Positions 1-9,065 are shown, counted from the first letter of the stretch. The stretch: 64,000 nt of DNA from Pseudovibrio sp. Ad37 (GCF_001623075.1 NZ_LMCF01000067.1:89619-153618); one strand, 5' to 3'. Made by a program: numbers and translations. Notes: generated by a model from the letters alone, not told the origin.

Positions 1-467
1 AGATGATGATTGGCGCGGCTGCAAACGCATCCAGCTTCAACCAGCCTGTCACTATTGTCGAAGAATTTCAGCAGCTACCACCATTGGCATCTCTGGTTAC
101 GCTCACCGCAACTGCCATGTTGTTTATCACTGGGGCACATGCTGATGTCTTTGTTGGACTTGCCGAGAGCTATCGGACAATTCCGGTGGGGGGAGAATTT
201 GTTCCCGCAGCGGCGTTAGATCAGTTCTCAACCAAGCTGATGCAGGGTCTGTTGCTGGCATTACGCATCACAAGTCCGTTTTTGATCTATGGCGTTGTAA
301 TTAACCTGACTCTGGGCCTCACAAACAGACTAATGCCTCAGATGCCAGTCTACTTTGTGGCACTACCTGTTGTTATGATGGGAGGGCTTTTCATCCTCTG
401 GCAGATCATAACTGAGCTGTTGCGCCTGTTCTATGCTGGGCTCGGCGATTGGTTGGTATTGCAGTAA
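1..467 (+). CDS. fliR: flagellar export protein FliR (3' part only)
   Basis: C-terminal 154 residues of FliR, a membrane component of the flagellar type III export gate; the 5' part lies before the window. The visible part has three hydrophobic stretches, at about residues 28-50, 80-106 and 117-146. These flank the conserved FliR segment (a TGAH turn, then an ESYRTIPVG loop), with a family-typical DQFS and long central helix. The reading frame is open from the window edge, so the apparent Met at base 3 is internal. The stop is 4 bases before the FliJ-like gene, which fits an operon. The assignment rests on the hydrophobicity pattern and loop motifs. Confidence 0.85.
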   Translation, partial: MMIGAAANASSFNQPVTIVEEFQQLPPLASLVTLTATAMLFITGAHADVFVGLAESYRTIPVGGEFVPAAALDQFSTKLMQGLLLALRITSPFLIYGVVINLTLGLTNRLMPQMPVYFVALPVVMMGGLFILWQIITELLRLFYAGLGDWLVLQ

Positions 468-471
468 AGCC

Positions 472-876
472 ATGGATAAAGCACGCATCACACGCCTCCG
501 GCGCATTTTGAAGGTTCAGGAACAAAAAAAGCAGATGATCAAGTACGACATCGCGGTTCTTGATAGCGAAATTCAAAGGTGCGACGAAGAGAGCGAGGAG
601 TTGGTCAGCCACTGGGGACGTCATGAAGGGGAGTTGCGTGAAGTGATGAACCGGGCGATCTCCAGGCGTCTGGAGACCAACAATCGAAGCAAGTCTCTGA
701 AGGAAAAGCACAAGGGCGAGTTGCTCGGCAAGTTGCTTGATCAGAAAAGGCAGACCTCCATGACTGAAAAACATCATGGCAAAGCTCTGGTGTCTTATCA
801 CCGGACCGAAGAGAAAAAGCAGCTTCAGGAAATCGCCGAGCTACAGGCGGCGCCTAAGAAGGTCAGGCCCAGATAA
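472..876 (+). CDS. FliJ-like coiled-coil flagellar protein
   Basis: A 134-residue, very hydrophilic protein rich in Lys, Glu, Arg and Gln, predicted to be almost entirely helical coiled coil (about residues 5-60 and 80-125). Size, composition and the position immediately after fliR match FliJ-type export proteins, which escort chaperones to the export ATPase. FliJ sequences diverge so strongly that the match is by type only. I chose ATG 472 because it lies just after the fliR stop; an upstream in-frame start would sit inside fliR. A generic coiled-coil flagellar-locus protein is the alternative. Confidence 0.65.
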   Translation: MDKARITRLRRILKVQEQKKQMIKYDIAVLDSEIQRCDEESEELVSHWGRHEGELREVMNRAISRRLETNNRSKSLKEKHKGELLGKLLDQKRQTSMTEKHHGKALVSYHRTEEKKQLQEIAELQAAPKKVRPR

Positions 877-937
877 GTCTGAGAAATTAGGGTCTTTCCA
901 ATTATATATGCCCTTCTTTTGACTAGTGGGAGTGCTC

Positions 938-1432
938 ATGGCCATTCAGCCTGTCAGCGATCTTGTTCTGGACGTAATAAATCAAGCAGACCCTTTTGAG
1001 GTTAGAGCTGCCACGCGCTCTCTTAAAGCTCCCGCCGTCGTTTCAAAGGATTTGCCTGTCTCTGAGCCATCATGGGCCTCAAGCAGCTTTTCCAGGTTTA
1101 TGGCGGAAGCTGACAATGCATCCGGCACGGCTCAGGCAAGAGGGCAGGAGGGTGTTGAGAGCTTAAAATCAATGGCTAACCGCTACTCCAAGAAACTTGA
1201 GACAGCTGATCTCGGTGAGAAGCTGGAAAGTGCTGTCTTGCAGACCTTCGTGAAATCCATGCTGCCAAAGGAGACTGTAAACGTCTATGGCGGCGGGACA
1301 GCAGGCACCATGTGGAAAGGCTTGATGGCGGAGCAGCTCGCAAACCAACTCGCCAAAACAGGTTCTCTTGGTCTGGCAGAAATGCTCCTGCCAGATACCA
1401 TTCGTCCAACTCTCCCAAAGCAAGAGGCATAA
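938..1432 (+). CDS. rod-binding protein (FlgJ N-terminal domain type)
   Basis: A 164-residue protein whose second half (about residues 95-155) carries the rod-binding signature of FlgJ. It has a helix beginning FVKSMLP, a Tyr-Gly-Gly-Gly turn, then MWKGLMAEQLA and a GLAEMLLP tail. It has no C-terminal muramidase domain, which is usual in Alphaproteobacteria. Such proteins scaffold flagellar rod assembly in the periplasm. The start at ATG 938 is favoured by a GGGAG five bases upstream; a GTG at 926 is also in frame. The stop abuts the ATG of the next gene. Confidence 0.75.
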   Translation: MAIQPVSDLVLDVINQADPFEVRAATRSLKAPAVVSKDLPVSEPSWASSSFSRFMAEADNASGTAQARGQEGVESLKSMANRYSKKLETADLGEKLESAVLQTFVKSMLPKETVNVYGGGTAGTMWKGLMAEQLANQLAKTGSLGLAEMLLPDTIRPTLPKQEA

Positions 1433-1885
1433 ATGTCTGAGATGATCGACAGTGAGCACAAGGAACTGGTTTTACATGACGAAAAACCAGTGGTTCAGGA
1501 TACTGGGCAGCTTGATGACACCGACGCTTACATCTTGCCGGAAGACTACATTGCTCTTTCAAAAAGTATCGGACGTGTAGACAAGCTGCTGTCGACTGAA
1601 AATGAAGCTCTGATCGGCAAAGGCGATATTGATCTGGAAGAGAGCGCCTATCTCAAAGGCCGTGCGATGCTTGATCTTGATATGGCGGGCAAGGCAGTTG
1701 GCCCTGAAAATTTGCCAAGCGAGATCGTTGTCCGGCTTCAGGAGCTTCAGGAAAAGCTTGCAGTTAATATGAAGCTGCTGTCGACCCAGCTCAATGCTGT
1801 CAAAGAAGTATCTGGTCTCCTGTCACAAGTGATGAAGGATCATGACTCTGATGGCACCTATGAATCTCTGGTTGGAAGCTGGTAA
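1433..1885 (+). CDS. FlgN-like flagellar-locus protein
   Basis: A 150-residue acidic, helical protein. It begins directly at the stop of the rod-binding gene and is followed 6 bases later by the next gene. The central part (about 40-140) has the heptad-rich helical character of FlgN export chaperones, which hold the hook-filament junction proteins. Residues 1-35 are polar and probably disordered. Rhizobiales commonly place a FlgN-like gene beside flgJ. The family call rests on context and helical pattern, with no catalytic or diagnostic motif, so it is tentative. Its status as a real gene is secure from the tight operon spacing. Confidence 0.6.
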   Translation: MSEMIDSEHKELVLHDEKPVVQDTGQLDDTDAYILPEDYIALSKSIGRVDKLLSTENEALIGKGDIDLEESAYLKGRAMLDLDMAGKAVGPENLPSEIVVRLQELQEKLAVNMKLLSTQLNAVKEVSGLLSQVMKDHDSDGTYESLVGSW

Positions 1886-1891
1886 AAACGT

Positions 1892-2383
1892 ATGTTGAAA
1901 GTTCTCGTAACCGGAGTTTGGATCTGTCTCGTCACCGTCGGTGCAGCCTACTTTACAGCTCTGTACAAGACCGACTTTGATCCGATGCTGCAAAAGAATG
2001 CGCATTTGGAAGGACTGGATTATCAAAGCACACCGACCATCAACGTTCCGGTGCTCGAAGATGGCAAGATCCACGGTTATATTGTGGCGCAGTTTGTGTT
2101 CACGGTTGATAGTGAACTGCTTGCAAAGCTGGCGGTTCCACCTCATGCGTTCATCGTCGATGAAGCTTTTCGTATCATTTACAGCAAGGCCGACAAAGAG
2201 TTTGCCCAGCTGAAAAAATCTGACCTGAAGGAGTTGACCGACGAGGTCCGTGACCGTGTCAACGAACGCTTCGCGACAGATATCGTGCAGGACGTCCTCA
2301 TTCAGGACTTTACATTCCATGTGCCTGCGAGTTTGAAGGACAAGATTGTTGAAAATGCTGCCAAACAGGCAGCGGCTTCATAA
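1892..2383 (+). CDS. single-pass membrane protein of the flagellar operon
   Basis: A 163-residue protein with one N-terminal membrane anchor (about residues 4-25) and a periplasmic domain of about 130 residues. The topology recalls FliL: short cytoplasmic start, one helix, then a domain with strand-rich VPVLEDGKIHGYIVAQFVF and a late VNERF.DIVQDVLIQDF segment resembling the end of FliL-type domains. A functional link to the stator or basal body would follow from that, but it is inference. It lies 6 bases after the FlgN-like gene in the same operon. Confidence 0.55.
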   Translation: MLKVLVTGVWICLVTVGAAYFTALYKTDFDPMLQKNAHLEGLDYQSTPTINVPVLEDGKIHGYIVAQFVFTVDSELLAKLAVPPHAFIVDEAFRIIYSKADKEFAQLKKSDLKELTDEVRDRVNERFATDIVQDVLIQDFTFHVPASLKDKIVENAAKQAAAS

Positions 2384-2408
2384 TGTATCGACGACGATGA
2401 TTATCTAG

Positions 2409-2744
2409 ATGAATTGCCAGTATAAAATTTTGCACCGAGCCGTTGGAGTGGTCGACGTACAGGACGAGGGGCGTGATATCAGAGCCAACGCTGTGGTCGT
2501 CATGCGCCCTGGAGCTGCCCCTCCCTCCTACGAGATCCTTTACGCTCCTATTAAGCTCTCTCAGATGTCTGCGGGGATGGTTACAGGAATGACACCTCAC
2601 GGTGAGGTGCGTTTGCGGCTCTCAGGCATTTACGGTGCAAAGCGACCGGTAATTCAAACAGATCAACCATACTTGGTTCTGCTCGGGGCAAGCGGGCGTA
2701 ACGCCCGGATAGATACCTTTAAAATGCCAAAAACTGAGCAATAA
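2409..2744 (+). CDS. hypothetical protein at the end of the flagellar operon
   Basis: A 111-residue soluble protein that I do not recognise. It has no signal peptide or membrane helix. The sequence looks mostly beta: alternating hydrophobic residues around VVDVQDEGRDIRANAVVVM, a proline pair near residue 38, then VRLRLSG and PYLVLLG strands. It might be a small beta-barrel or PilZ-like fold, but I see no PilZ RxxxR motif. It starts 25 bases after the preceding stop and is closed by the hairpin terminator at 2744-2771, so it is probably the last gene of the flagellar transcript. Confidence 0.55.
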   Translation: MNCQYKILHRAVGVVDVQDEGRDIRANAVVVMRPGAAPPSYEILYAPIKLSQMSAGMVTGMTPHGEVRLRLSGIYGAKRPVIQTDQPYLVLLGASGRNARIDTFKMPKTEQ

Positions 2745-2771
2745 AAAAGCGGAGCACAGGCTCCGCTTTTT
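2744..2771. terminator. bidirectional rho-independent terminator
   Basis: A 7-bp GC-rich stem (2749-2755 with 2760-2766) and a 4-base loop, flanked by A residues on the left and T residues on the right. It can therefore end the flagellar operon on the plus strand and the GntR gene on the minus strand. Confidence 0.85.
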
Positions 2772-2795
2772 GCTTATTGATTGAGATCTCTGAAC

Positions 2796-3476
2796 CTAGG
2801 CATTGTCGCCAGTCTTTTCAGCTTGCTTGACTGCAAAGTTGGTCAGATGGTCCATCATCTCGACAGCTGCCGCTTCTGCCTTCTCTGCATCGTTGTTTGC
2901 CAAAGCTTCAGCAAGCTTATGATGGCGAATAGCAGAATCTTCGAGTTTCTCAGCACCGCGGAAAGCACTCCAGGCCCGGCGGCTCATAGTCTGTAGCGGA
3001 GCCACAGCGCGAGCTGTAAACGGGTTCCGAGAGACGGCACAGAGCACTTCATCAAAAACCTTATCTGCACGCAGGTAGCCCTTCACATCGCCTGCACGGG
3101 CCTGCGCAAGGATTTCTTCAGCACACTGGTGCAGAGCTTCGCGCTCTTCTGCGGTCGCACGCTTCACGGCGGAAGCGACGAGGAGCTGCTCCAAAGGCTT
3201 TCTGGTTTCCAGAACCAGAACGTACTCGGAAGTCTCAATCTCAGAAACAAACAGGCCTTTGCGCGGGCGAATAACGATCAGCCCCTCGGTTGAAAGGCGT
3301 TTGATGGCCTCGCGCACTGGAGTCCGGCCGATGCCGGTCCGTTCGCAAAGGTCACCTTCAGTCAGCGCCATGCCAGGCGCAAGGTCAAGGTTGACGATCA
3401 GCTCTTCAATCAGACGATAAGCTTTATCGGCAAGGCTCTCCTTTTTATGGGTCGCCAGTATCTGCTCAATAGCCAT
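2796..3476 (-). CDS. GntR-family regulator, FadR (FCD) subfamily
   Basis: A 226-residue transcription factor. Residues about 12-80 form the GntR winged helix: ADKAYRLIEELI, then ALTEGDLCERTGIGRTPVREAIKRLSTEGL and the RKGLFV wing. Residues about 90-215 form an all-helical FCD ligand domain, with acidic and His residues (RHHKLAEAL) of the kind that hold a metal and a carboxylate. Members repress catabolic genes and respond to organic acids. No target is obvious here: the divergent side is 260 bases of non-coding DNA and then slyX. It shares the downstream terminator with the flagellar operon. Confidence 0.88.
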   Translation of the reverse strand: MAIEQILATHKKESLADKAYRLIEELIVNLDLAPGMALTEGDLCERTGIGRTPVREAIKRLSTEGLIVIRPRKGLFVSEIETSEYVLVLETRKPLEQLLVASAVKRATAEEREALHQCAEEILAQARAGDVKGYLRADKVFDEVLCAVSRNPFTARAVAPLQTMSRRAWSAFRGAEKLEDSAIRHHKLAEALANNDAEKAEAAAVEMMDHLTNFAVKQAEKTGDNA

Positions 3477-3739
3477 TGGGTTTCTTTCTCATCCAGGCTT
3501 TTTTGTTCTCAGGTGCTGTTCAAAAAAGGACAGCAGTGGCAGCCCTTATAGGCGGCGGAACAGAAAATTGTATTGTTCACTCTCGTAACGTTGAGTGATC
3601 CACGAAAAAAGGGCCTGCGTTCAAGCACAGCAGACCTGTCATCTCTTAATATCAGGTTTCCCCTTACCTGAGTATACCTATCTTTGCTGATGTTCAGCAG
3701 GAAAATAGTTTCCTCTTAGTATAGGAAAAGCCTGTTTGC

Positions 3740-3952
3740 TCAGTAATGTGGAGGTTTCTGGTTCGCAGGTGTTTGTTCAACCAGATCCTGAATATCAAGC
3801 AGGTGGTCCTTCATCTGTCCCATTGCTGAGACGAGTCGGTCAAGAACCTGTGCCTGATTGGAGACCACATCATTGAGTGTTTCGATCGTTTCGTTCTGGT
3901 GTGCGATATGCATTTCCAGTTCGTCGACCCGTTCCTCAAGACTCTTACTCAT
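3740..3952 (-). CDS. slyX: SlyX family protein
   Basis: A 70-residue coiled-coil protein with the SlyX pattern: an N-terminal LEERVDELEMHIAHQNETIE heptad helix, a second helix, and the characteristic C-terminal PPHY. Length is normal for the family. SlyX is widespread in Proteobacteria but its biochemical role is unknown. It stands alone, with 260 bases to the GntR gene on the same strand and about 450 non-coding bases before the MerR gene. Confidence 0.88.
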   Translation of the reverse strand: MSKSLEERVDELEMHIAHQNETIETLNDVVSNQAQVLDRLVSAMGQMKDHLLDIQDLVEQTPANQKPPHY

Positions 3953-4404
3953 AACTTATCCTAGAGCGTATCTCCTTGAAGAGCCAATCGGTTCGCGAAA
4001 GAGGATACGCATACAAATAACTGAAATGACCTAAGCCAAAGGCAAGTTGCTTCAGTAGGCGTCGTAGGGGCAGGGGTCTTCCAAAACCTCAAACTTGTCA
4101 AGTCTGGGGAATGCGGCAGCGCAATAAAAATTCAAAAACACGCAGGATACGGATGTTCTATGGCATCTCTTGTGGGTTTATCCCGTTCTTTTTTATAAGG
4201 CGCTATCGATATCTCGCAATATTACCTGTCTGGCTAATTGCAATTTGTGTTGATTTCTGATGGTTATCCTATAGGTAAAGATTAGGAAGAAATCGAGAAG
4301 TCGTAAACGCAATGACAATTTGGTGATATAGTGTCGCCGTTATGGTAATGCTTTACGGCGACGTTAGGTAACGTCAATCTAGTTCTTCAATGTTAGGGGG
4401 ATGC
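3953..4404. other. non-coding region between slyX and the MerR gene
   Basis: About 450 bases between divergently oriented genes, with no supported gene. Next to slyX is an imperfect palindrome (arm 3966-3972 with 4004-4010, preceded by CTAGAG) of the short intergenic repeat type common in Rhizobiales. The rest becomes AT-rich towards the MerR start, so promoters for both genes probably lie here. I could not assign exact -35/-10 boxes. Confidence 0.5.
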
Positions 4405-4848
4405 ATGTCTGAGAGAAGAGAAGAAACGCTGAACCCTCTCGCGGAAGCGGAAAAAGAAACGGGTCACGCTGATCAGGAACTTTTTGGAATTGGCGATCTG
4501 GCTGAAGAGTTTGAGATCTCTACCCGATCCATCCGGTTTTATGAGAGTAAAGGTCTGATCTCACCTCAGCGCGTCAATGGTGTGCGTATCTATAATCGCA
4601 AAGACAGAGCGCGCCTGGCGTTGATCCTGCGCGGTAAAGCGATTGGTTCCTCTCTCTCCGAGATCAAACACTTCCTGGACCTTTATGGTCAGCACGGGGA
4701 AGGGCACCGCCAGCAGCTTGAGTACCTTGGGTCTCGAACCGGGGAAGTGCTGAAAGAGCTGAGCGCAAGAAAAGAAGCGCTGGAAGTCACGATCTCCGAA
4801 ATCCAGTCCATACATGACGAATGTATGGCTAAGCTTTCTGAAGAATAA
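4405..4848 (+). CDS. MerR-family regulator (LiuR-like)
   Basis: A 147-residue regulator. The MerR DNA-binding domain covers about residues 25-95: IGDLAEEFEISTRSIRFYESKGLI, then R.NGVRIYNRKDRARLALILRGK. A dimerisation coiled coil follows (about 100-145). It has no Cys pair for metal sensing, and the ARLALILRGKAIG..LSEI block resembles LiuR-type regulators of branched-chain acyl-CoA catabolism. Ligand and target are unknown and no catabolic genes are adjacent. Start ATG 4405 follows an AGGGGG; an ATG at 4390 is also in frame but has no ribosome-binding site. Confidence 0.85.
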   Translation: MSERREETLNPLAEAEKETGHADQELFGIGDLAEEFEISTRSIRFYESKGLISPQRVNGVRIYNRKDRARLALILRGKAIGSSLSEIKHFLDLYGQHGEGHRQQLEYLGSRTGEVLKELSARKEALEVTISEIQSIHDECMAKLSEE

Positions 4849-5432
4849 AAACACTCCAAAACCAGCTGGATAACAGGCTTGTGTGACACGCAAAACGCGT
4901 ATCTGCAGGCCTGAACTCGTATAAGCTCCTGATAGTATTGTGTAAAAACTGTTTAAATAATCAAGTTCGATTCTAAAGTATAATTACGACACCGCGAATA
5001 TGTGGTAAGAATACCTATGTAATTTCAGGTAAGTAAGAAGGAATAAAACAACCTGAGGATGCTGTTCTAGGTAGTCATACCGATTAGACAGTGCTTCTGA
5101 AATTTTTAATTATTTCCGAAGTCAGAAACGAAACTTAATGTTCTAAAATCGACCATCGAAGAATTAATCGCATATGATTGTGCGATGTCGTTGATTTGGT
5201 TTGTGCTATGAGTGGGTAATCTCGTCGCGGAATTACGTGTAAGCCGAAATCGAAAAACCTGAAGAATGTATCTCGCAGCGAAACTGCGTCATACATCTTT
5301 ATGTGGAGAAGACGGCCTTCCATCCTTCCGTTGCCGAATAATCTCTCAAAGCCAAAATTCCTGAATAAACTGCAGCAATAAGCAGTGTTGAAGAACAACT
5401 GGAACAAGCAATAAAACGGAATGAGAATACCA
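4849..5432 (+). other. long AT-rich upstream region of dppA1
   Basis: About 580 bases without a credible gene; open frames here are short and antisense or overlap dppA1. The sequence is clearly more AT-rich than its neighbours. It probably holds the dppA1 promoter and a long 5' leader, but I see no named riboswitch or clear operator. Confidence 0.45.
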
Positions 5433-7022
5433 ATGTCCTTGAAAAAAAACCTCTTGCTTGGTGGTAGCCTGTTCGCAGCAGCGGTTGTGGCTGGCCCTGT
5501 AATGGCAAAAACTCTCGTGTACTGTTCTGAAGGGTCTCCGGAAGGCTTTACACCGTCTCTGTACACCGCAGGCACCACATTTGATGCAAGCTCGCGTCAG
5601 ATCTACAACAAGCTGGTGGAGTTCAAGCCTGGCACAACCGAAGTTGCTCCGGCACTGGCTGAAAGCTGGGAAGTTTCTGAGGATGGCAAGGAATACACCT
5701 TCCACCTTCGCAAGGGTGTAAAATTCCACGACACAAAGTGGTTCACACCAACCCGTGATTTCAATGCCGATGACGTGATCTTCTCATTCGACCGTCAGGG
5801 CAACAAAGAAAACCCATATCATAACGTGTCTGGCGGTACCTACGAGTACTTCAACGCCATGGACATGCCTGACCTGATCGACAGCATTGAAAAGATTGAT
5901 GACTACACCGTCAAATTCAAGCTGACCCGTCCAGAAGCTCCGATGATTGCGAACCTGGCAATGGACTTCGCATCCATTCAGTCAGCAGAATACGCAGACG
6001 CAATGGTGAACAGCAAGGACACCTTTGATCAGAAGCCAGTTGGTACCGGTCCTTTCCAGCTCGTTGGCTACCAGAAAGACGCTCTGATCCGCTATAAAGC
6101 AAACCCTGATTACTGGAATGGCAAAGCGCCACTCGACAATCTGGTCTTTGCAATCACACCAGATGCATCTGTGCGCTATCAGAAGCTCACTGCAGGTGAA
6201 TGTCAGGTTATGGCATATCCAAACCCGGCTGACCTGGATGCAATGTCCAAAGATCCAAACATCACCCTTCTGCAGCAAGAAGGTTTGAATGTTGGCTACA
6301 TGGCATACAACACCCAGCAGGCACCGTTTGATAATCCAAAAGTGCGTAAAGCGCTGAACATGGCTATCAACAAGCAGGCAATTCTGGACGCAGTATTCCA
6401 GGGCGTCGGCCAGATCGCGAAAAACCCGATCCCGCCAACAATGTGGTCCTACAACAACGAAATTGTTGATGACCCATATGATCCGGCAGCAGCAAAAGCG
6501 GCTTTGGAAGCGGAAGGCGTCAAAGATCTGACAATGAAGATCTGGGCGATGCCTGTACAGCGTCCATACAACCCGAATGCGCGTCGTATGGCTGAAATCC
6601 TTCAGGCTGACTTTGCGAAAATCGGTGTTAAAGTTGAGATAGTCAGCTACGAGTGGGGTGAGTATCTTAAACGTTCTTCTGACATCAATCGTGACGGCGC
6701 AGTTCTGCTCGGTTGGACTGGTGATAATGGTGACCCGGATAACTTCCTTGCAGTGCTGATGTCTTGCGATGCAGTGGGTGGTTCCAACCGTGCGCAGTGG
6801 TGTAATGATGAATTTAATGATCTTGTTGTACAAGCGAAACAGGTATCTGACGTAGATGAACGCACAAGACTTTATGAGGAAGCTCAGGTAGTATTCAAAC
6901 GTGAGGCGCCTTGGGCAACTATTGCGCACTCCCTTGTCTCTGAGCCGATCAGTGTTCGTGTTGAAAACTACAAGATTGATCCGTTTGGTGGCCATTACTT
7001 CTATGGCGTAGATCTGAAGTAG
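5433..7022 (+). CDS. dppA: dipeptide-binding protein DppA, copy 1
   Basis: Periplasmic binding protein (about 529 residues) of a dipeptide ABC importer. A Sec signal peptide (about residues 1-26, cleaved after VMA) is followed by KTLVYCSEGSPEGF, nearly identical in type to enterobacterial DppA. The SBP_bac_5 blocks RPEAPMIANLAMDFASI, AMPVQRPYNPNARRMAE and GWTGDNGDPDNF are present. ATG 5433 was chosen for its spacing from a weak GGAATGAG; ATG 5421 is also possible. A strong terminator follows, so downstream permease genes should be less expressed. The gene is closely related to a second copy at 11158. Confidence 0.93.
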   Translation: MSLKKNLLLGGSLFAAAVVAGPVMAKTLVYCSEGSPEGFTPSLYTAGTTFDASSRQIYNKLVEFKPGTTEVAPALAESWEVSEDGKEYTFHLRKGVKFHDTKWFTPTRDFNADDVIFSFDRQGNKENPYHNVSGGTYEYFNAMDMPDLIDSIEKIDDYTVKFKLTRPEAPMIANLAMDFASIQSAEYADAMVNSKDTFDQKPVGTGPFQLVGYQKDALIRYKANPDYWNGKAPLDNLVFAITPDASVRYQKLTAGECQVMAYPNPADLDAMSKDPNITLLQQEGLNVGYMAYNTQQAPFDNPKVRKALNMAINKQAILDAVFQGVGQIAKNPIPPTMWSYNNEIVDDPYDPAAAKAALEAEGVKDLTMKIWAMPVQRPYNPNARRMAEILQADFAKIGVKVEIVSYEWGEYLKRSSDINRDGAVLLGWTGDNGDPDNFLAVLMSCDAVGGSNRAQWCNDEFNDLVVQAKQVSDVDERTRLYEEAQVVFKREAPWATIAHSLVSEPISVRVENYKIDPFGGHYFYGVDLK

Positions 7023-7045
7023 AAATAATTTTCCGCTGGACAATT

Positions 7046-7081
7046 TGTATCCCGGCGATGTATTCGCCGGGATACTTTTTT
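7046..7081 (+). terminator. terminator between dppA1 and dppB
   Basis: A perfect 12-bp stem (7047-7058 with 7064-7075) with a 5-base loop and a run of six T. It probably stops most transcripts after the abundant binding protein, letting a fraction continue into dppBCDF. Confidence 0.88.
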
Positions 7082-7149
7082 GGAAAAGTCTTCCATACCG
7101 CAAGTGGTGGCTTGCGGATAAACAATCCTCTGATTGGTGTGACTGAAGT

Positions 7150-8160
7150 ATGCTTCGTCTCATATTAAAAAAACTGGGTTTGCTCATCCCGACCTTTATC
7201 GGGGTTACCTTGACCTCGTTCTTCTTCATTCGCCTGCTGCCAGGCGATCCAATTCTGCTTTTGGCTGGCGAACGCGGTGTAAGCCCTGAGCGCTATCAAG
7301 AACTTATGGTGCAGTTCGGCTACAATGAACCGATCTGGCAACAGTATTTCACTTACTTGGGCAATTTGGTTCAAGGGGATCTTGGCGTATCTATTGTCAC
7401 AAAACAGCCTGTTCTTCAGGAGTTTATGACGCTCTTCCCGGCAACGGTAGAGCTTGGCCTCTGTGCAATTCTGTTTGCAATCGTCGTGGGGCTGCCTGCT
7501 GGTATTATCGCAGCTGTAAAGCGCGGTAAGGCACTGGACCACACTGTTATGACAACAGCGTTGGCCGGTTATTCCATGCCAATCTTCTGGTGGGGCCTGC
7601 TGCTGATCATCTTCTTCTCCGGCATTTTGGGGTGGACACCTGTTTCAGGTCGTATCTCTCTGTTGTACTGGATTGAGCCTGTTACAGGCTTCATGTTGAT
7701 CGACACATTGCTCTCAGATGAGCCAGGTGCATTCACCTCGGCTGTAAGCCATCTGATTCTCCCAACCATTGTTCTGGGCACTATTCCACTGGCAGTTATT
7801 GCGCGTCAGACGCGCTCTGCCATGTTGGAAGTTCTGGATGAAGATTATGTGCGTACTGCACGTGCAAAAGGTCTCTCCAACTTCCGTGTGGTCGGCATTC
7901 ATGCTCTGCGTAATGCGCTCATTCCGGTCATCACCATTATTGGTTTGCAGATCGGCGTGCTGTTTGGCGGCGCAATCCTGACTGAGAGCATCTTCTCCTG
8001 GCCGGGAATCGGCAAATGGATGGTTGATAGTATTTTCCGTCGTGACTACCCGGTTGTGCAGGGCGGTCTTTTGATGATTGCTGCAATCGTCATGATCGTG
8101 AACCTGATTGTAGACCTGATGTACGGTCTGGTTAATCCGAAAATTCGGCATACGGAGTAA
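7150..8160 (+). CDS. dppB: dipeptide ABC transporter permease DppB
   Basis: A 336-residue inner-membrane permease of the BPD_transp_1 family. It has an N-terminal helix (FIGVTLTSFFFIRLLPGDP) and five further membrane segments. The EAA loop that contacts the ATPase (DEDYVRTARAKGLS...HALRNALIPV) lies at about residues 230-260. It ends in a VNPKIR tail, as DppB/OppB proteins do. The stop is 3 bases before dppC, consistent with translational coupling. It pairs with DppC to form the channel fed by the DppA proteins. Confidence 0.93.
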   Translation: MLRLILKKLGLLIPTFIGVTLTSFFFIRLLPGDPILLLAGERGVSPERYQELMVQFGYNEPIWQQYFTYLGNLVQGDLGVSIVTKQPVLQEFMTLFPATVELGLCAILFAIVVGLPAGIIAAVKRGKALDHTVMTTALAGYSMPIFWWGLLLIIFFSGILGWTPVSGRISLLYWIEPVTGFMLIDTLLSDEPGAFTSAVSHLILPTIVLGTIPLAVIARQTRSAMLEVLDEDYVRTARAKGLSNFRVVGIHALRNALIPVITIIGLQIGVLFGGAILTESIFSWPGIGKWMVDSIFRRDYPVVQGGLLMIAAIVMIVNLIVDLMYGLVNPKIRHTE

Positions 8161-8163
8161 ATC

Positions 8164-9063
8164 ATGGCTGACGTGACACAAAATTCCGGACCGGATACCC
8201 GGTTTGAACTTATCGTCAATTTCTGGAGACATTTCCGCACCAACAAAGGGGCTGTTGCGGGTCTGATCTTCTTCCTGACGCTTGTTGTTATTGCTCTGGG
8301 GGCAAGTGTTTTTGCACCTCACTCACCAATCGAACAGTACCGTGATGCACTGCTTCTGCCACCTGCGTGGCAGGAAGGTGGAAGCTGGTCTTACGTTCTT
8401 GGCACAGACGCTGTGGGTCGTGACCTGCTGTCTCGCCTGATTTACGGCAGCCAGTTCTCGCTCTTCATTGGTGTGGTGGTTGTATCTGTTGCGCTTGTTG
8501 TTGGTGTGTGTCTCGGTCTGGTGGCCGGTACGTTTGGTGGTTGGGTTGATACCATCATCATGCGTATCATGGACATCATTCTGGCATTCCCGTCCTTGCT
8601 GTTGGCTTTGGTGCTTGTTGCTATTCTCGGCCCATCGCTCCTTAATGCGATGATCGCGATTGCGATTGTGCAGCAGCCATACTATGTGCGTCTCACCCGA
8701 GCATCAGTGATGTCCGAAATGAGCCGTGAGTATGTGATGGCCGCGCGTGTTTCCGGTGTTGGTACTCTGCGTCTGATGTTTGTGACTGTGCTGCCAAACT
8801 GTATGGCTCCACTCATCGTGCAGGCAGCGCTCTCATTCTCCACCGCGATCCTTGATGCAGCGGCTCTGGGCTTCCTCGGTATGGGTGCTCAGCCACCTCA
8901 ACCCGAATGGGGCACGATGCTTGCTGAATCCCGCGAGTTCATCCTGCGTGCGCCGTGGGTTGTCACCTTCCCAGGTATTGCGATTTTAACCACAGTGCTG
9001 GCGATCAACTTGATCGGTGATGGTCTGCGTGACGCCCTCGATCCTAAGCTGAAGAGGAGCTGA
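8164..9063 (+). CDS. dppC: dipeptide ABC transporter permease DppC
   Basis: A 299-residue second permease subunit. An N-terminal cytoplasmic part and first helix (GLIFFLTLVVIALGA) are followed by the conserved LGTDAVGRDLLSRLIYGSQ motif of OppC/DppC at about residue 80. Further features are the EAA loop (REYVMAARVSG...VLPNCMAPLIV) near residue 190-220 and the GMGAQPPQPEWGTML segment near 245. It sits 3 bases after dppB and 2 bases before dppD, so the four genes form a single translation-coupled unit. Confidence 0.93.
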   Translation: MADVTQNSGPDTRFELIVNFWRHFRTNKGAVAGLIFFLTLVVIALGASVFAPHSPIEQYRDALLLPPAWQEGGSWSYVLGTDAVGRDLLSRLIYGSQFSLFIGVVVVSVALVVGVCLGLVAGTFGGWVDTIIMRIMDIILAFPSLLLALVLVAILGPSLLNAMIAIAIVQQPYYVRLTRASVMSEMSREYVMAARVSGVGTLRLMFVTVLPNCMAPLIVQAALSFSTAILDAAALGFLGMGAQPPQPEWGTMLAESREFILRAPWVVTFPGIAILTTVLAINLIGDGLRDALDPKLKRS

Positions 9064-9065
9064 CG

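Noticed and set aside
5982..7229. 415-codon open frame antisense to dppA1
   Set aside because: It mirrors the binding-protein gene codon for codon. The protein is Cys/His/Arg-rich without any domain, and the sense strand encodes a clear DppA.
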